Assembly (NCBI GenBank): GCA_017960525.1 | Contig: JAGCZA010000007.1 | Location: 33,600-97,599 of the forward strand | Direction: 5' to 3' | DNA: 64,000 nucleotides | Source of the DNA: Prevotella sp. | GTDB lineage: Bacteria; Bacteroidota; Bacteroidia; Bacteroidales; Bacteroidaceae | Shown: in pieces, positions 25,015-33,943 of the stretch | Numbering within the stretch: position 1 is the first letter of the stretch | Layout of the letters: every line of letters starts with the position of its first letter | Position numbers and translations under genes: made by a program | The notes under the pieces: generated by a model | Told to the model about the DNA's origin: nothing | Database searches by the model: none | Seen by the model: the letters and a program-made list of their open reading frames with translations, nothing else

Positions 25015-26838
25015 ATGAGTAGGGAGGAAAACGAGAAACGTCTGGCTTATCTGAAGAACATTGTCAGTAGGCTGCCCGACAAACCGGGCAGTTACCAGTT
25101 CTATGATAATGACCATACCATTATATATGTAGGGAAAGCGAAAAGCCTGAAATCGAGAGTGTCCTCCTATTTCCATACGGAAGTCGACCGTTTTAAGACG
25201 AAAGTGCTTGTCAGTAAGATATTCGATATAAGTTATACGGTCGTCAACACAGAAGAAGACGCGCTCCTGCTGGAAAACGAACTCATCAAGAAATACAATC
25301 CCAGATACAATGTCCTGTTGAAGGACGGCAAAACATATCCAAGCATCTGCGTGACCAACGAATATCTGCCCCGAATCTTCAAGACCAGAACGATTAACAA
25401 GAAATGGGGAACCTACTTCGGACCTTATTCACACGTGGGTTCTATGCACGCTATGCTGGAACTCATCAGAAAAATTTATCGTCCCCGCCTATGCAGACAA
25501 CCGATGACAAAGGAAGGAATTGAAGGCAGGAAATACCAACTGTGCTTGGAGTATCATATTAAGAACTGCGGAGCACCCTGCGTGGGTAAGCAGAGCCTGG
25601 AAAACTACCAGGAAAACATCCGACAGGCAAAGGAAATTCTGAAGGGGAACACCAGACTGTTGCTCAAAGAAATGCGTGAGTTGATGAACGACTACGCAGA
25701 GAAACTGATGTTTGAAGAGGCTGAAGAAATCAAAAGGAAATACCTGCTCATAGAGTCTTTCGTCAGCAAGAGTGAAGTGGTAAGCCATACGATTGACAAC
25801 GTGGATGTATTTAGCATTACGAATGACGAAGCGGTGGCTTACATCAATTATATTCACGTATCGAATGGGGCTATCAACCAGTCATTCACCTTTGAGTATA
25901 AGAAGAAAATCAATGAATGTGAGGAGGAACTCTTGCAACTCGGCATCATAGAAATGCGGCAACGCTTTAAGAGCGATTCAAAAGAGATTGTGGTGCCTTT
26001 CGACCCCGAGATGGAACTGGCAGGTGTGAAGTTCACCATACCTAAACTAGGCGACAAGAAAACGTTGCTGAACCTGTCGGAAATGAACGGAAAGCAGTAC
26101 AAATTCGACCGCCTGAAGCAGGCTGAGAAACTGAATCCTGAGCAGAAACAAGTCAGGCTGATGAAAGAGTTGCAGGAAAAACTGGGACTGCCCAAAATAC
26201 CTTACCAGATAGAGTGTTTCGACAATTCCAACATCTCAGGGACAGATGCTGTAGCAGCCTGTGTGGTGTTTAAAAGTATGAAGCCCAGCAAGCAGGATTA
26301 CAAGCGTTACAACATCAAAACGGTGGTTGGGCCTGACGATTATGCTTCGATGAAAGAAGTGGTTTTCAGGCGATACAAACGGCTTTTAGAAGAGGAACAA
26401 CCCCTACCCGATCTCATTGTCGCTGACGGCGGAAAAGGGCAAATGGAGGTAATTCGGGAAGTCATACAAGACAAACTGAACCTCGACATTCCCATTGCTG
26501 GACTGGCAAAAAACGACCGTCACCGCACAAATGAACTGCTCTATGGATTCCCACCAAAAGTCATCGGCCTCAAAACGGACTCCGAACTGTTCCACGTACT
26601 CACACAACTACAGGATGAGGTGCACCGCTTTGCCATCACCTTCCACAGAGAAAAGCGTTCAAAACGGGCACTTCATAGCGAACTTGACGACATCAAAGGG
26701 ATAGGTCCAAAAACAAGAGAAACACTCCTAAAGGAATTCAAAACAGTAAAGAAAATAAAGGAGGCTGACAATAAGGAAATAGAGAAAATAATAGGTAAGT
26801 CGAAAGCAGAAATAGTTTATCGTCACTTTCACGAATAA
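25015..26838 (+). CDS. uvrC: UvrABC system protein C
   Basis: A 607-residue nucleotide-excision-repair nuclease. The GIY-YIG domain at residues 20-100 (PGSYQFYDNDHTIIYVGKAKSLKSRV) makes the 3' incision. A UVR motif lies near residues 210-245. The RNase H-like 5' incision domain starts with ECFDNSNISGTDAVAACVVF and has IVADGGKGQ. Tandem helix-hairpin-helix DNA-binding motifs (DDIKGIGPKTRETLLKEF, then VKKIKEADNKEIEKIIG) finish the protein. Domains are complete and in normal order. Confidence 0.98.
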   Translation: MSREENEKRLAYLKNIVSRLPDKPGSYQFYDNDHTIIYVGKAKSLKSRVSSYFHTEVDRFKTKVLVSKIFDISYTVVNTEEDALLLENELIKKYNPRYNVLLKDGKTYPSICVTNEYLPRIFKTRTINKKWGTYFGPYSHVGSMHAMLELIRKIYRPRLCRQPMTKEGIEGRKYQLCLEYHIKNCGAPCVGKQSLENYQENIRQAKEILKGNTRLLLKEMRELMNDYAEKLMFEEAEEIKRKYLLIESFVSKSEVVSHTIDNVDVFSITNDEAVAYINYIHVSNGAINQSFTFEYKKKINECEEELLQLGIIEMRQRFKSDSKEIVVPFDPEMELAGVKFTIPKLGDKKTLLNLSEMNGKQYKFDRLKQAEKLNPEQKQVRLMKELQEKLGLPKIPYQIECFDNSNISGTDAVAACVVFKSMKPSKQDYKRYNIKTVVGPDDYASMKEVVFRRYKRLLEEEQPLPDLIVADGGKGQMEVIREVIQDKLNLDIPIAGLAKNDRHRTNELLYGFPPKVIGLKTDSELFHVLTQLQDEVHRFAITFHREKRSKRALHSELDDIKGIGPKTRETLLKEFKTVKKIKEADNKEIEKIIGKSKAEIVYRHFHE

Positions 26839-26865
26839 TCGCTTGGCGGTTTCAAAATAATATAG

Positions 26866-26873
26866 TATCTTTG
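26866..26873 (+). promoter_or_regulatory. -7 element upstream of dtd
   Basis: TATCTTTG, 19 nt upstream of the dtd start codon, suggests a separate promoter for dtd and the following genes. Confidence 0.55.
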
Positions 26874-26892
26874 CAAGCGAAAGCGTAAAACT

Positions 26893-27345
26893 ATGAGAGC
26901 AGTCATACAAAGAGTGAGTCGAGCCAGCGTCACCATCGAAGCCAAAATAAAGGCATCGATAGAGGACGGTTTTCTCATTTTGCTGGGCGTGTGTGACGAG
27001 GATTCTATGGAGGATGTGGAATGGTTGGTAAAGAAAATAGCCAAACTACGGGTCTTCAACGACTATAACGGGGTGATGAACCGCTCTATCATCGAAATAG
27101 GCGGCAATTGTCTGGTAGTCAGTCAGTTCACGCTGTTTGCCAGCTATAAGAAAGGCAACCGGCCATCGTGGTTCAAGGCTGGTAGTCACGAGCACTCTAT
27201 CCCACTCTACGAAGCTTTCTGCACGCAACTCTCAGAAGCAATAGGCAAAACCGTCGGCACAGGCGAATTTGGTGCAGACATGAAGGTGGAACTCATTAAT
27301 GACGGCCCAGTCACCATCTGTATGGACACTAAAAACAAAGAATAG
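26893..27345 (+). CDS. dtd: D-aminoacyl-tRNA deacylase
   Basis: A 150-residue homodimeric enzyme that hydrolyses D-amino acids (and glycine mis-attached to tRNA-Ala) from tRNA. The N-terminus MRAVIQRVSRASVTIE is diagnostic. The active-site SQFTLFA motif (about residues 77-83) and the C-terminal NDGPVTICMDT motif carrying the cross-subunit Gly-Pro are both intact. Its stop codon overlaps the GTG start of a tiny downstream ORF. Confidence 0.97.
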   Translation: MRAVIQRVSRASVTIEAKIKASIEDGFLILLGVCDEDSMEDVEWLVKKIAKLRVFNDYNGVMNRSIIEIGGNCLVVSQFTLFASYKKGNRPSWFKAGSHEHSIPLYEAFCTQLSEAIGKTVGTGEFGADMKVELINDGPVTICMDTKNKE

Positions 27346-27470
27346 TGGAAAGGAAAAATAATAACAAAGCATTGAGAGCACTCATGATATACTGCATAAT
27401 CTGCTTGATCATCATTTTCATATTACCAGCAATTATAGTAAACTTACTTGGATGGCATAAATTTGATTAA
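27345..27470 (+). CDS. Putative 41-residue single-span membrane microprotein
   Basis: A short frame starts at GTG (27345), overlapping the dtd stop as TAGTG, and ends TAA at 27468-27470, one base before the next ATG. The predicted peptide has a basic N-terminus (VERKNNNKALRAL), one strongly hydrophobic helix (IYCIICLIIIFILPAIIV) and a short tail GWHKFD. Tight spacing on both sides and the clear membrane-helix design argue for a real gene, but no homologue is known to me and the GTG start is unproven; an internal ATG would give 28 residues. Confidence 0.45.
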   Translation: MERKNNNKALRALMIYCIICLIIIFILPAIIVNLLGWHKFD

Positions 27471-27471
27471 T

Positions 27472-27798
27472 ATGACAATAAAAGAGGCACAACTGGCAGT
27501 AGACCAATGGATTAGAGAATACGGCGTGCGCTATTTCTCAGAGCTGACCAATATGGCGGTGCTGACCGAGGAAGTGGGCGAACTGGCACGTGTGATGGCC
27601 CGCAAATACGGCGACCAGAGCTTCAAGGCAGGCGAAAAAGAAAACCTTGGCGACGAGATGGCCGACGTGCTGTGGGTGCTTATCTGCCTGGCCAACCAGA
27701 CGGGCGTGGACCTGACGGAGGAATTCAAGAAAAACCTGGAGAAAAAGACCAACCGCGACTCATTGCGGCATATAGCAAACCCTAAACTTAAAGCATAA
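27472..27798 (+). CDS. MazG-like nucleotide pyrophosphohydrolase
   Basis: A 108-residue all-alpha NTP pyrophosphatase that probably cleaves non-canonical or excess (d)NTPs. The divalent-metal motif EEVGELARV...(about 25 residues)...GDEMADVLWV is the MazG/iMazG signature ExxE plus ExxD. The start is placed at ATG 27472; the longer frame from TTG 27448 would overlap the microprotein. The deoC gene begins 6 nt after it. In that setting it may act in nucleotide-pool cleaning. Confidence 0.88.
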   Translation: MTIKEAQLAVDQWIREYGVRYFSELTNMAVLTEEVGELARVMARKYGDQSFKAGEKENLGDEMADVLWVLICLANQTGVDLTEEFKKNLEKKTNRDSLRHIANPKLKA

Positions 27799-27804
27799 AG
27801 TATT

Positions 27805-28728
27805 ATGGCAGAACACAATCATTCACACGAGCATCATGCTCAACCTACGAGCCGAATCGAAGAGGCTCTGAAGAAGTATAATCTGGACATCACCGACGCC
27901 GAAGTGAGCGAGGCTGTGAAGAAAATCATCGCTGAGAAAGTGCACGAAAACGACACGGTGGAAGTGAAGAAATTCCTGATGGGCAGCGTGGAACTGACCA
28001 CCCTGAAGACCACCGACAGCGACGAGAGCGTGCTGGCTTTCACCGAGAAAGTGAACCAGTTTGAGGAAGCCTACCCCACCCTACCCCACGTGGCCACCAT
28101 CTGCGTCTATCCGAAGTTCGCCAAGATTGTGAGCGAGACACTAGAGGTTGAAGGCGTTGAAATCGCCTGCGTTTCGGGCAGTTTCCCCAGCAGTCAGTCG
28201 CTCATCGAGGTGAAGACCATCGAGACTCAGTTGGCCATCAAGGACGGCGCTACAGAGATAGACATCGTGCAGCCCGTCGGCGCATTCCTGGCAGGCGATT
28301 ACGAGACCGTCGTAGACGAAATCCAGCAGCAGAAAGAGGCTTGTGGCGAACAGGATATGAAGGTGATTCTTGAAACAGGATGCCTCAAAACGGCCAAAAA
28401 CATCAAGATTGCCTCAATTCTTGCTATGTATGCGGGAGCCGACTATATCAAGACCTCCACAGGAAAACTGGAGCCGGCTGCCACACCAGAAGCCGCCTAT
28501 GTGATGTGCCAGGCCATCAAGGAGTACTACGACGAGACCGGCATCCAAATAGGTTTCAAGCCTGCCGGCGGCCTCAATTCGGTGATGGACGCACTCATCT
28601 ACTACACCATTGTGAAGGAAGTGCTGGGCGAAAAGTGGCTCACCAACAAGTGGTTGCGTCTCGGCACCTCACGCCTTGCCAACCTCTTGTTGAGCGAAGT
28701 CATTGGTAAGGAGACCAAGTTCTTCTAA
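27805..28728 (+). CDS. deoC: Deoxyribose-phosphate aldolase
   Basis: A 307-residue class I aldolase that splits deoxyribose-5-phosphate into glyceraldehyde-3-phosphate and acetaldehyde. The Schiff-base lysine lies in DYIKTSTGKLEPAATPEAA. Other family blocks are TICVYPKFAKIV, VEIACVSGSFPSSQS, EIDIVQPVGAFLAGDY and GFKPAGGLNSV. The N-terminus is His-rich (MAEHNHSHEHHAQ) and extends the protein beyond the roughly 220 residues of the E. coli-size enzyme, as in other Bacteroidetes DeoC. It is the last gene before a bidirectional terminator. Confidence 0.97.
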   Translation: MAEHNHSHEHHAQPTSRIEEALKKYNLDITDAEVSEAVKKIIAEKVHENDTVEVKKFLMGSVELTTLKTTDSDESVLAFTEKVNQFEEAYPTLPHVATICVYPKFAKIVSETLEVEGVEIACVSGSFPSSQSLIEVKTIETQLAIKDGATEIDIVQPVGAFLAGDYETVVDEIQQQKEACGEQDMKVILETGCLKTAKNIKIASILAMYAGADYIKTSTGKLEPAATPEAAYVMCQAIKEYYDETGIQIGFKPAGGLNSVMDALIYYTIVKEVLGEKWLTNKWLRLGTSRLANLLLSEVIGKETKFF

Positions 28729-28743
28729 AGAGCGTAAGAAAAG

Positions 28744-28771
28744 AAAAGCAGCACAGGGTTTGCCTTGTGCT
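28744..28771. terminator. Bidirectional terminator between deoC and the polyprenyl synthase
   Basis: AGCAGCACA at 28744-28752 pairs with TGTGCTGCT at 28763-28771. The minus strand continues with TTTTCTTTTC, so it is strongest for the polyprenyl synthase transcript. Confidence 0.8.
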
Positions 28772-28790
28772 GCTTCGTTGTTTATACGGG

Positions 28791-29768
28791 TTACTTGTTG
28801 CGATGAATCACGTAGTCAAGATAGGTGGTCAGCGACTTATTGATCTCCGGGTCAGTCACCGATGTATTGATGAACTTCAGGGCCTCGTTTCGGTAGTCAT
28901 TCATTCGTTCTTCTGCATACTCGATACCGCCACACTGTTTGGTAAAGTCCACTAAAACCGCGATTTCATCAGAGTTGATGGTGCCTGCCTTCACCTTTTT
29001 GGCAAGCGTGAGCATCGAGTCGAAAGGCGTGTTTTTCAGGGCGTAGATGACAGGGAGTGTCAGTTTTCCTTCTGCCATATCGTTACCGGTGGGCTTGCCT
29101 ATTTCCTTTGAGTCGAAATAGTCGAAAATATCGTCACGAATCTGGAACATAATGCCCAGATTGCGCCCGAACTCAGTTGCTTTTTCCACCTCTTCTTCAG
29201 TCGCTCCGGCAGAAAGGGCACCAATGGCCGCACACGACTCGAACAAAACAGCAGTCTTGTTTTGGATGATGCGATAATAGACCTCCTCAGAAATCTCTTC
29301 TTCTTGAATGTTAGAGAGTTGCAAGAGTTCGCCTGAAGCAAGCGTCCTGCCCAACTGAGCCAAGTTCTCTATGATGGCGCGATTGTCGGTGTAAGCGACT
29401 CGGAGCAAGGCGGTGGAAAGGATATAGTCGCCTACAAGAACTGCCGTCTTGTTGTCGAAAGAGGCGTTCACCGACGCCTGGCCACGTCGCTCCGAACTCT
29501 CGTCTACCACATCATCGTGCACCAAAGATGCCGTATGCAGCAATTCAATGCCTATGGCAGAGTTCAGGGTGGTCTGGGTCACCTTGCCATAGTTCTTGGC
29601 CATAAGCAACATCAAGATAGGCCTCATACGCTTTCCGCCCCGCTGGCGAATGTGTGACAATACTTTTGCAAGCAATCCCTCGTCGTAGGTCATCACCTCT
29701 GAGAATTGCTCTGTAAACAAGTTAAATTCCTGTTCTATCGGTCTTTTAATAAGCGATAATTGGTCCAT
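28791..29768 (-). CDS. All-trans polyprenyl diphosphate synthase
   Basis: A 325-residue trans-isoprenyl diphosphate synthase that extends an allylic diphosphate with isopentenyl diphosphate. The first aspartate-rich motif is in LVHDDVVDESSERRG, and the second is DDIFDYFDSKEIGKPTGNDMAEGK. GGKRMRPILMLLMA binds substrate. By analogy with IspB-like enzymes of Bacteroidales it probably makes the side chain of menaquinone; chain length cannot be read with certainty. A TACTTTTG promoter element (29786-29793) lies 17 nt upstream. Confidence 0.94.
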   Translation of the reverse strand: MDQLSLIKRPIEQEFNLFTEQFSEVMTYDEGLLAKVLSHIRQRGGKRMRPILMLLMAKNYGKVTQTTLNSAIGIELLHTASLVHDDVVDESSERRGQASVNASFDNKTAVLVGDYILSTALLRVAYTDNRAIIENLAQLGRTLASGELLQLSNIQEEEISEEVYYRIIQNKTAVLFESCAAIGALSAGATEEEVEKATEFGRNLGIMFQIRDDIFDYFDSKEIGKPTGNDMAEGKLTLPVIYALKNTPFDSMLTLAKKVKAGTINSDEIAVLVDFTKQCGGIEYAEERMNDYRNEALKFINTSVTDPEINKSLTTYLDYVIHRNK

Positions 29769-29785
29769 ATCATAGAATTTTGATA

Positions 29786-29793
29786 CAAAAGTA
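29786..29793 (-). promoter_or_regulatory. -7 element of the polyprenyl synthase gene
   Basis: TACTTTTG on the minus strand, 17 nt before the ATG. Confidence 0.55.
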
Positions 29794-29854
29794 CAGAAAA
29801 AATTGCAGTATTGGGAAATTTTTTAGTAATTTTACACGAAAATTCTGAAATAAT

Positions 29855-32800
29855 ATGGATAAACTCTTCCTAATCGACGCTTACGCGCTCATTTACCGTT
29901 CTTACTACGCCTTTATCAAGAACCCTCGAATCAATTCCAAAGGGCTGAACACATCGGCCATCATCGGCTTTGTCAACACACTCCAAGAAGTGCTGGAAAA
30001 GGAACAGCCGAAGTATCTTGGTGTGGCCTTTGACCCCCACGGGCCAACCTTCCGTAGCGAGGCTTTCCCCGAATACAAAGCCCAGCGGGAAAAGACACCA
30101 GAAGACATCACCCGCGCCATACCCATCATCAAGGACCTGCTCAAGGCCTACCGCATACCGGCCATTCAGATAGACGGGTACGAGGCCGACGACGTGATTG
30201 GTACACTGGCCAAAAAGGCCGATTCCATCGACGGCATCGAAACCTTTATGCTCACACCCGACAAGGACTACGGACAACTAGTGAGCGAGCGCAGCCGCAT
30301 CTACCGTCCGCGCCATGGTGGTGGCTACGAAGTGATGGGTCCGGCCGAGGTGTGCCAGAAGTATGGCATCCCCCACCCTACCCTCGTCATCGACCTCCTG
30401 GCACTGATGGGCGATTCGGCCGACAATTTCCCCGGCTGTCCCGGGGTGGGCGAAAAGACCGCCACGAAACTCATCAACGACTTTGGCTCTGTGGAACAAC
30501 TGCTCCAGCGGACGGAAGAACTGAAGGGCGCCCTGAAGAAGAAAGTGGAGGAGCACGCCGACGACATACGCATGAGTTACTTCCTGGCAACCATCAAGAC
30601 CGACGTTCCGGTGGAGCTTGACCTCGACAGCCTGAAAATTGCCTCCCCCGACGAGGAAGCATTAGGAAAACTGTTCGCCGAACTGGAGTTCAAGAGCCTG
30701 GCAGAGCGAGTTCTTAAAAAATCAGAAAAAACATCAAAAAGTAACAATGGTCAGCTTTCTCTCTTTGAAAATTTTCCGACCGTCGGGGAGGAAACTCCAA
30801 AATTTTCAAGTTTTGAGACCATTAAAACCACTCCTCACGACTATAAACTCATTGATAATGAGGAAGAAATGCGCCGCATTTGTGACTTTTTTAGGACAAA
30901 TGAAATTCTTTGTTTAGATACGGAGACCACTTCCACCCACCCAATCGATGCCGAATTGGTGGGTTTGAGCTTCGCCGTGGAGCCTCACAAGGCATTTTAC
31001 GTTCCCATTCCGGCCAATCGTGAAGAAGCGTTAAAGATTCTTGAAATATTCAAACCATTATACGAAGACCCCCAAATTCTGAAGATTGGGCAGAACCTGA
31101 AGTACGATTTAGAAGTTTTAAGAAACTATAACATTCAGTTGCAAGGGCCGATGTGGGACACCATGATTGCCCATTACCTCATCCAGCCAGAGCTTCGCCA
31201 CAACATGGACTTTATGGCTGAGATATATCTTAACTATAAAACCATCCACATTGACGAACTAATTGGTAAAAAAGGGAAAAATCAACTAAGTATGCGAGAT
31301 TTAAACCCTAAACAGGTAAAAGATTATGCTTGCGAAGATGCAGATGTTACATTACAATTAAAGCTAAAATTAGAAAATGAACTGATTAATTATAGTTGCG
31401 AAAAACTATTTTATGATATTGAAATGCCATTAATGCAAGTATTAGCAGAGATGGAAATAAATGGAGTTTGTATAAATGATAAATACCTTAAAGAGACTTC
31501 AAATATATTCAACAAGAAACTAAACGATTTAAAACAAGAAATCTATAACTTGGCGGGTGAAGAATTTAATATTTCTTCGCCAAAACAAGTTGGTGATATT
31601 TTATTTGGTAAACTGAAAATTATAGATAATCCTAAGAAAACCAAGTCTTGGCAATACGTCACGAATGAAAAAGAGCTATTGCTTTTAAAAGATGCTCACG
31701 TAATTGTTAATAAAATATTGGAATACAGAAAGTTAAATAGTATTCTATCAGATAGGACGAAGAGAAAAATTCAGCCATCGCAAACCCTTGATTTATTTGA
31801 ACCAAATAATGATGACCAAGTTAGTAACAATAACAGCAAGCTATCGCATCTTGAAGTTTCTAAACAAATGAACTTACTAGAAAAGGAGATATTTGAAATA
31901 GCTGGTGAGAAATTTAAAATTATGTCACCAAAACAAGTTGGCTCTATCCTTTTCGACAAGATGAAAATCATAGACAATCCAAAAAAGACTGAAACATGGC
32001 AATATGTAACAAATGAGGAAATACTGCAACAATTAAAAGGAAAACATAAAATTGTAGAGAAAATTCTAAGTTATAGAGAGACAGAAAAATTAGTTGGAAC
32101 ATATGTTGATGCTCTCCCTAACCTTGTAAACAAGAGAACAGGTCATATACATACTTCATTCAATCAAACTATAACAGCTACTGGACGTTTGTCTTCAAGC
32201 GATCCCAACCTACAAAACATACCAGTACGTGGCGAAGATGGTAAAGAAATAAGAAAAGTATTTGTACCTGAACCTGGGTGTCTTTTCTTCTCAGCAGATT
32301 ATAGCCAAATCGAATTGCGAGTAATGGCACATCTTTCTGGAGATAACAATATGATAGAAGTATTCAAAGAAGGCAAAGATTTGCACGCAGCTACAGCGGC
32401 TACCATATACAAAAAAAACATAGATGAAGTTAGTCGCGATGAACGTACAAAATCGAAGCGGGCAAACTTTGGTATCATTTATGGAATAACTGTATTTGGC
32501 CTTGCTGAGCGTCTTAGTATTTCTAGAGAGGAATCCAAACAATTGATAGATGGCTTTTTTGAAACTTTCCCCAAGGTGAAAGACTATATGAATAAGGCCA
32601 TAGAAGAGGCGAGAAAAAGAGAATATGTAGAAACGCTATTTGGTCGTCGTAGATATCTTAAAGACATTAATTCACAGAACGCAACTGTTAGGGGTTACGC
32701 AGAACGCAACGCTATTAATGCTCCTATTCAAGGAACAGCTGCCGATATTATTAAAGTCGCTATGATTCGTATTTTCCAACGTTTCAAAAAGGAGAATATA

Positions 32801-32971
32801 CGCTCGAAAATGATTCTACAAGTTCATGACGAATTGAATTTTTCTGTTTATCCAGAAGAAAAAGAAATAGTAAAGCAAATTGTGATAGAAGAAATGCAGA
32901 ACGCAATTCAGATGAATGTGCCTCTGATTGCAGATTGTGGATTTGGAAATAACTGGTTAGAAGCTCACTAA
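29855..32971 (+). CDS. polA: DNA polymerase I, chimeric and with a duplicated thumb segment
   Basis: A 1038-residue family A polymerase with all active sites intact. A 5'-3' nuclease (residues 1-290) is followed by a linker with a clamp-binding-like QLSLF (300-304). The 3'-5' exonuclease has DTET at 355, NLKYD and YACEDAD. The polymerase has motif A DYSQIELR (815), motif B KRANFGIIYG and motif C QVHDELNF (989). Residues near 550-630 and 667-746 are diverged copies of one thumb segment, 116 residues apart (EIYNLAGEEFNISSPKQVG and EIFEIAGEKFKIMSPKQVG); the spacer carries QTLDLF at 643-648. Without the extra copy the length would be a normal 920. Base composition shifts from GC-rich to AT-rich near 31.2 kb, and a GC-rich polA 3' remnant lies at 34.9-35.2 kb. 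Confidence 0.96.
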   Translation: MDKLFLIDAYALIYRSYYAFIKNPRINSKGLNTSAIIGFVNTLQEVLEKEQPKYLGVAFDPHGPTFRSEAFPEYKAQREKTPEDITRAIPIIKDLLKAYRIPAIQIDGYEADDVIGTLAKKADSIDGIETFMLTPDKDYGQLVSERSRIYRPRHGGGYEVMGPAEVCQKYGIPHPTLVIDLLALMGDSADNFPGCPGVGEKTATKLINDFGSVEQLLQRTEELKGALKKKVEEHADDIRMSYFLATIKTDVPVELDLDSLKIASPDEEALGKLFAELEFKSLAERVLKKSEKTSKSNNGQLSLFENFPTVGEETPKFSSFETIKTTPHDYKLIDNEEEMRRICDFFRTNEILCLDTETTSTHPIDAELVGLSFAVEPHKAFYVPIPANREEALKILEIFKPLYEDPQILKIGQNLKYDLEVLRNYNIQLQGPMWDTMIAHYLIQPELRHNMDFMAEIYLNYKTIHIDELIGKKGKNQLSMRDLNPKQVKDYACEDADVTLQLKLKLENELINYSCEKLFYDIEMPLMQVLAEMEINGVCINDKYLKETSNIFNKKLNDLKQEIYNLAGEEFNISSPKQVGDILFGKLKIIDNPKKTKSWQYVTNEKELLLLKDAHVIVNKILEYRKLNSILSDRTKRKIQPSQTLDLFEPNNDDQVSNNNSKLSHLEVSKQMNLLEKEIFEIAGEKFKIMSPKQVGSILFDKMKIIDNPKKTETWQYVTNEEILQQLKGKHKIVEKILSYRETEKLVGTYVDALPNLVNKRTGHIHTSFNQTITATGRLSSSDPNLQNIPVRGEDGKEIRKVFVPEPGCLFFSADYSQIELRVMAHLSGDNNMIEVFKEGKDLHAATAATIYKKNIDEVSRDERTKSKRANFGIIYGITVFGLAERLSISREESKQLIDGFFETFPKVKDYMNKAIEEARKREYVETLFGRRRYLKDINSQNATVRGYAERNAINAPIQGTAADIIKVAMIRIFQRFKKENIRSKMILQVHDELNFSVYPEEKEIVKQIVIEEMQNAIQMNVPLIADCGFGNNWLEAH

Positions 32972-32983
32972 TTGATAAACGAC

Positions 32984-33925
32984 ATGGCTACATATAATAA
33001 AAATATGGTTAATTTCGTCGCAATAGACTTAGAAACAGCAACTTCTGACAGAAGTAGCATTTGCCAGATAGGCATTACCGAAGTCATTGAAGGAAAAATT
33101 CTAGAACCTAAAAGCTGGTTAGTTCAACCTAAAGGAAATATCTATGATCCTATGAATATCTTGATTCATGGAATAACTCCTGATGACACTATTAATAGTC
33201 CTTCATTTCCTGAAGTTTGGAAAGATGTTTTACCATTCGTACAAAACAAGGTTGTTGTTGCACATAATACGTCCTTTGATATGTATGCCCTAAGGAAAGC
33301 GTTTGATGAGTATTCAATGGAATACCCAACATTTGACTATTACTGCACTTTACGTATAGCACGATATATTATCAAAGGATGTTATAGCTATTCGTTGGAT
33401 GTTATTTCTAATTATTTGGGGCTGGACTTTGGTAATCATCATAAGGCTGATAGTGATTCATTAGGATGTGCGCTTCTTTTGTTAAAATGCTTAGAAAAAG
33501 AAAATTGCACTCTTGATGAATTAGAAAATAAATACAACTTCCACAAAGGACAATTTGCACCAAATGTTTTTATTGCCCATCTTCAGAATGAAAAACCTTA
33601 TAAATATAAAACAATAATTAATGGCTTAGAAGAACATCCAGAATTAATAGATGAGGGTAATTATTTCTATGGAAAAACAGTTTGTTTTACTGGAACTTGT
33701 CAATATGGCTCCAGAAAAGACTTGCTTCAAAAGGTTAAAAACATTGGAGGAATACCTGTTGATAATGTCACTAATAATACTGACGTACTTGTTATTGGTC
33801 AACAAGATTATAGAGTTGTTGGTTCTGATGGAATAAGTAATAAGCAAAAGAAGGCGTTATCACTATTAGAAAAAGGTCATGAAATTGAAATATTAAGTGA
33901 AACCGAATTCATTAATAGAATATAA
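32984..33925 (+). CDS. DEDDh 3'-5' exonuclease with C-terminal BRCT domain
   Basis: A DnaQ-like exonuclease domain (about residues 8-175) has complete catalytic motifs: FVAIDLETA (D and E), VVVAHNTSFDMYAL (D) and HHKADSDS (H and D). A BRCT domain follows at about residues 215-305 (FYGKTVCFTGTCQYGSRKDLLQKVKNIGG...), similar to that of NAD-dependent DNA ligases. It should trim 3' ends and bind DNA or a partner through BRCT. The first possible starts are ATG 32984 and ATG 33005 (MVNFVAIDLETA), which also fits the family. It is 12 nt downstream of the polA stop and shares the AT-rich composition of the polA 3' half, so the two probably arrived together. Confidence 0.88.
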   Translation: MATYNKNMVNFVAIDLETATSDRSSICQIGITEVIEGKILEPKSWLVQPKGNIYDPMNILIHGITPDDTINSPSFPEVWKDVLPFVQNKVVVAHNTSFDMYALRKAFDEYSMEYPTFDYYCTLRIARYIIKGCYSYSLDVISNYLGLDFGNHHKADSDSLGCALLLLKCLEKENCTLDELENKYNFHKGQFAPNVFIAHLQNEKPYKYKTIINGLEEHPELIDEGNYFYGKTVCFTGTCQYGSRKDLLQKVKNIGGIPVDNVTNNTDVLVIGQQDYRVVGSDGISNKQKKALSLLEKGHEIEILSETEFINRI

Positions 33926-33943
33926 ACATAACAATTAATAAAT

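Noticed and set aside
29855-32971. polA as a frameshifted or broken gene
   Set aside because: One open frame contains every catalytic motif of all three PolA activities.
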